A program made the position numbers and the translations under genes. A model generated the notes under the pieces. The model searched no databases. It was not told where the DNA came from and saw nothing but the letters and a program-made list of their open reading frames with translations. Positions 61,572 to 64,000 of a stretch of 64,000 nucleotides of DNA are shown here, piece after piece (position 1 is the stretch's first letter; every line of letters begins with the position of its first letter). Source of the DNA: Phytophthora colocasiae (lineage: Eukaryota > Oomycota > Peronosporomycetes > Peronosporales > Peronosporaceae); the NCBI GenBank assembly GCA_018806915.1, contig JAGKQI010000086.1:62001-126000 (forward strand), in the 5' to 3' direction.

Positions 61572-62544
61572 GGTGGAGAGGTAAACTAAAAGGTAAACTA
61601 AAACGTATCGGCCAATGGGAATGAAATACTTCATTTAAGTTGATTCAATAACTTAAGTGAAATCAACCAAGTCTTTGATACAAACCTACTCAAGGTGAGT
61701 ATTACTCGAGTAGCTGATGCAGTTGATGTCGGTGTTTATCGCTGCGTTCGTCGAAAGTCCTCTGTTTTTTTACTACCACATTCATCGCCCTTGGTGGTCT
61801 TTTCAGTCCTCGAGCTGCTCGAGTCGAGCACCGATACCGGTAAGGTGACACTGGCACTTTGTCAAATCGTTTTAACCTCCGATGACGATCAAGTCCGACA
61901 TTTTGCATGAGTTCTGACGGTACCACTAGGCTGCCTAAAACCGCCGTGACGAATTTCGACAGAGATCGATGTGGTTCTTGACTAGTTCTTGTAGTTGAGT
62001 TGGTCCTAGTGGATTGTACGTCGTGGATAGGTGTGAAGACTTACACCGAAACAGTAGGTGCTGCCGTCGGCTTGGGGGTATGGGTAAGTTAGTTACCTAG
62101 CTTACGAAAAAGCTGGCCATGAGACAACATCAAGCGCGATAGGAAGGGTGTGCCCTTTAGTGAATATCGGCACCAGGAAAACCGTGGGCCGTTGGCAAAT
62201 ATCCTAGACAGCTACTGGATTTCTGCGAACTATAATTCAGAAGCTGTAGAATCAGCACGGGTCGTCAGCAGCGCTGAGTTGAGCTGAGCCGTTTCGTCAC
62301 TCGGTTCAACAGCCGGCCGACCATAGGGATTTTCAACGTGCGAAAAAGATTTTAAACGCGAAAAAGCTTCACGTGGCAGAATTTTGCGCTCGTAAACACC
62401 GGCGACCACACGAAAGCGGCGCCAAACTCACAGGGAGAACCTCATCTTGTAGTCAATGGAGAAAGTCAGCGTCTATTTATTCAGGAAATGATCGATAGTT
62501 TTGCCTTGAAGAGAAAACGCAGACGCAACGGCCGCACTAGTAGT
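61572..62544. other. Gene-free spacer
   Basis: About 970 bp upstream of Ssu72 and downstream of the retrotransposon LTR. Short frames only. No repeat or motif recognised. Confidence 0.35.
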
Positions 62545-63399
62545 TGTAGTGTAGCGTTTGCCTTTTATCTTGCCCGGCACGTTGAGCAAGTCGTATTGCT
62601 CTTGGCTTCTGCGTCCCGTCCACTTCGTATGTACTTAACACTTTCTGGCCAACAGCAACCACTTGTTGCTGCGCCGGGCCCGTAGCTTCGTGCTGCGACC
62701 CTATTTATTGAATAGACACTACTCTTAATGCCTACTTTCGTTTGTCTCGTTCGTCTCACACACTGCCAAACCTTCGTCCGTCAGCTCCTCACAGTTCGTC
62801 CCGAGCCCGCCGACACCGTTGAGACCCTCCAGGTGACGTGAAGTCGCTCGCACAGCTGTCGGAGTACTCACCAAAGCACTTCCAGTCGCCGCCGCCTTCC
62901 AGTTGTCGCCCAGTCCCGTTCGCTGCCCGCTCAGTCCTCGCCGTTCGTCACTCCCGTCCGAAGCCTGGTACTGTCGTTCGGTTGCGTGCTGCCTACGCTC
63001 AAGCAGCCTGCAATAATCCCACACGCTCTCTTCAGCGCCAGTTGCAGAGTGAGCCTCTCACTTGCTCCCTCCGTCGTAATTTTCAAAGTGAGCCATCCTG
63101 CTCTTCACTTCGTCAGCCGGTTCCCCTTCTTCAAGGTCTCCGGTATCCAGCAGCTTGCAGCCAGTTCGAATTCACATCGTACCACTGCTTCGCCACCCCG
63201 TGCTCCCGTACATGTACTCGTAGAAGGCCACGGCGTTTATTGGCTCACGCCACGAACGTTCGCCAGTACTTGGACCGCTGGAACTTCTCCCACAGGTGCT
63301 GCCGCTCGTGCCCATCACGTCTCGGCCACACTGGTTCTCCACGCGTCCTCCTCGTCTGTCCGTCTCGCAAATGTCAAGCGTCCGTGTCCTCCTGTTACA
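62545..63399 (-). repeat. Probable 3' LTR of a Ty3/gypsy element
   Basis: On the minus strand the purine-rich tract GCGGGGGAAGGCG directly precedes TGTAACAGGAGG (63399 downward), a typical polypurine tract and LTR start that overlap the last codons of the polyprotein. A polyadenylation-like CAATAAATAG lies near 62702-62711. The end near 62545 (CTACACTACA) is a guess based on TG..CA symmetry. The second LTR would be outside the window. Confidence 0.45.
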
Positions 63400-64000
63400 C
63401 GCCTTCCCCCGCCCAGAACTCTTCCACGATTCTCCCCGATCTAAACAATCTCTCGTACTCCTCAATAGAAGCCCAGTACTTTTCGTCATCGTTGGAGTTT
63501 GCCATGTTTCCGTTCTGTAGTCTTCGCCAAACTCGCTCGGGCTGTAATTCGTATTCCAGCACGTACTGTCCAGCAGCGTTCCGTCTCCTCCTCCTTCGGA
63601 GTTCCACCAGGAGCTCGTCCTGTCGTGGCCTCTTGTCCGCACCTGGAACTGCTCGTCGACTTCTCTTCTTGCCTCGTGCAGCCGTTGCCGCCTGTACTGC
63701 CGCCGCCGTTGTGCCAACAGTTTCGTATGCCGTCGGTTCATTCACACGGTCTTCCTCGTATTCAATCTCTCTATCGATGTCTTCTGCCGCCGCTTTTAAG
63801 AAGTCTGCCGGATAGTAGTAGGAAACCAAAAAGGAAACATGCGCGATGATCCTCTCTCTTTCTTGCCCTCAACGTCTTCCCGTTCCAACACAAAATTGTC
63901 ATATCCAGCGGGCTCCACTATTCTTAGCGGCCCCATCCACTGATGAACCAGCTTCGTCGCCTTAGCACCGCGTGGTGGTTTGTACATCCACACCCGGTCT
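63394..64000 (-). pseudogene. Ty3/gypsy integrase C-terminus, frameshifted
   Basis: From the right edge the frame reads VWMYKPPRGAKATKLVHQWMG.., then GYDNFVLERED.. It shifts near 63820 after a 2-bp insertion (AG repeat) and continues with HVSFLVSYYYP and a long acidic then Arg-rich tail to a TAA at the LTR junction. The V-W-(M/L)-Y-x-P and HQWMGPLRI parts are the GPY/F-type C-terminal module of gypsy integrases. The rest of the polyprotein is beyond the window. Confidence 0.7.

Noticed and set aside
62838..63815. 325-codon plus-strand frame rich in Ser, Arg and Cys
   Set aside because: It runs antisense to the gypsy integrase tail and the LTR; composition bias of the tail explains the open frame.
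1..64000. CRISPR array or bacterial operon
   Set aside because: No regularly spaced repeats, and introns, hAT/piggyBac elements and eukaryotic housekeeping genes show nuclear eukaryotic DNA.

Overview
This window reads as nuclear DNA of an oomycete, most likely a Phytophthora-type plant pathogen. The evidence is a cluster of secreted proteins with RXLR and dEER motifs, an AA17-type secreted copper oxygenase, a CBEL-like PAN/CBM1 protein, a Kazal inhibitor, an expanded family of START-like proteins with a cysteine-rich zinc-finger tail, introns of 63-94 bp with GT..AG ends, and many DNA transposons next to compact housekeeping genes. The species cannot be fixed from the sequence alone.

Layout. 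1-3.3 kb: a partial edge gene, a decayed gene and diverged satellite-like repeats. 3.3-5.3 kb: a hAT element with a perfect 8-bp target duplication. 6.4-9.3 kb: the AA17-like gene and a protein kinase. 9.7-33.1 kb: seven START-like genes (four open, three broken), interspersed with a CBEL-like gene, a Kazal inhibitor, a MULE-like insertion that splits one START gene, and a 4.7-kb hAT element that carries an IQ-motif gene and sits inside a relic resembling TnpB/Fanzor. 33.4-37.2 kb: a block of three DNA transposons. 37.7-44.6 kb: compact genes for an ACBP/enoyl-CoA isomerase, a metallophosphoesterase, a CCHC zinc-knuckle protein, a CaMK-like kinase and a membrane protein. 41.6-51.6 kb: RXLR-type paralogues in all stages of decay, one of them split by a hAT element. 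52.1-61.6 kb: an SLC1-type transporter, a small zinc protein, a piggyBac-like element, WBP11, MCM9 and Ssu72. 62.5-64 kb: the 3' end of a Ty3/gypsy element.

The window alternates between gene-dense blocks, where neighbours share promoters of about 100 bp or converge within 40-70 bp, and repeat-rich blocks that hold the fast-evolving families. Exact target duplications or TIRs give base-level boundaries for most transposons. The most informative structural signal is a pair of inverted duplications at 41.6-42.3 and 44.5-45.2 kb. Their order is the one expected from an ancient inversion made by staggered breaks, which would have doubled an RXLR gene and swapped gene tails between two formerly convergent genes.
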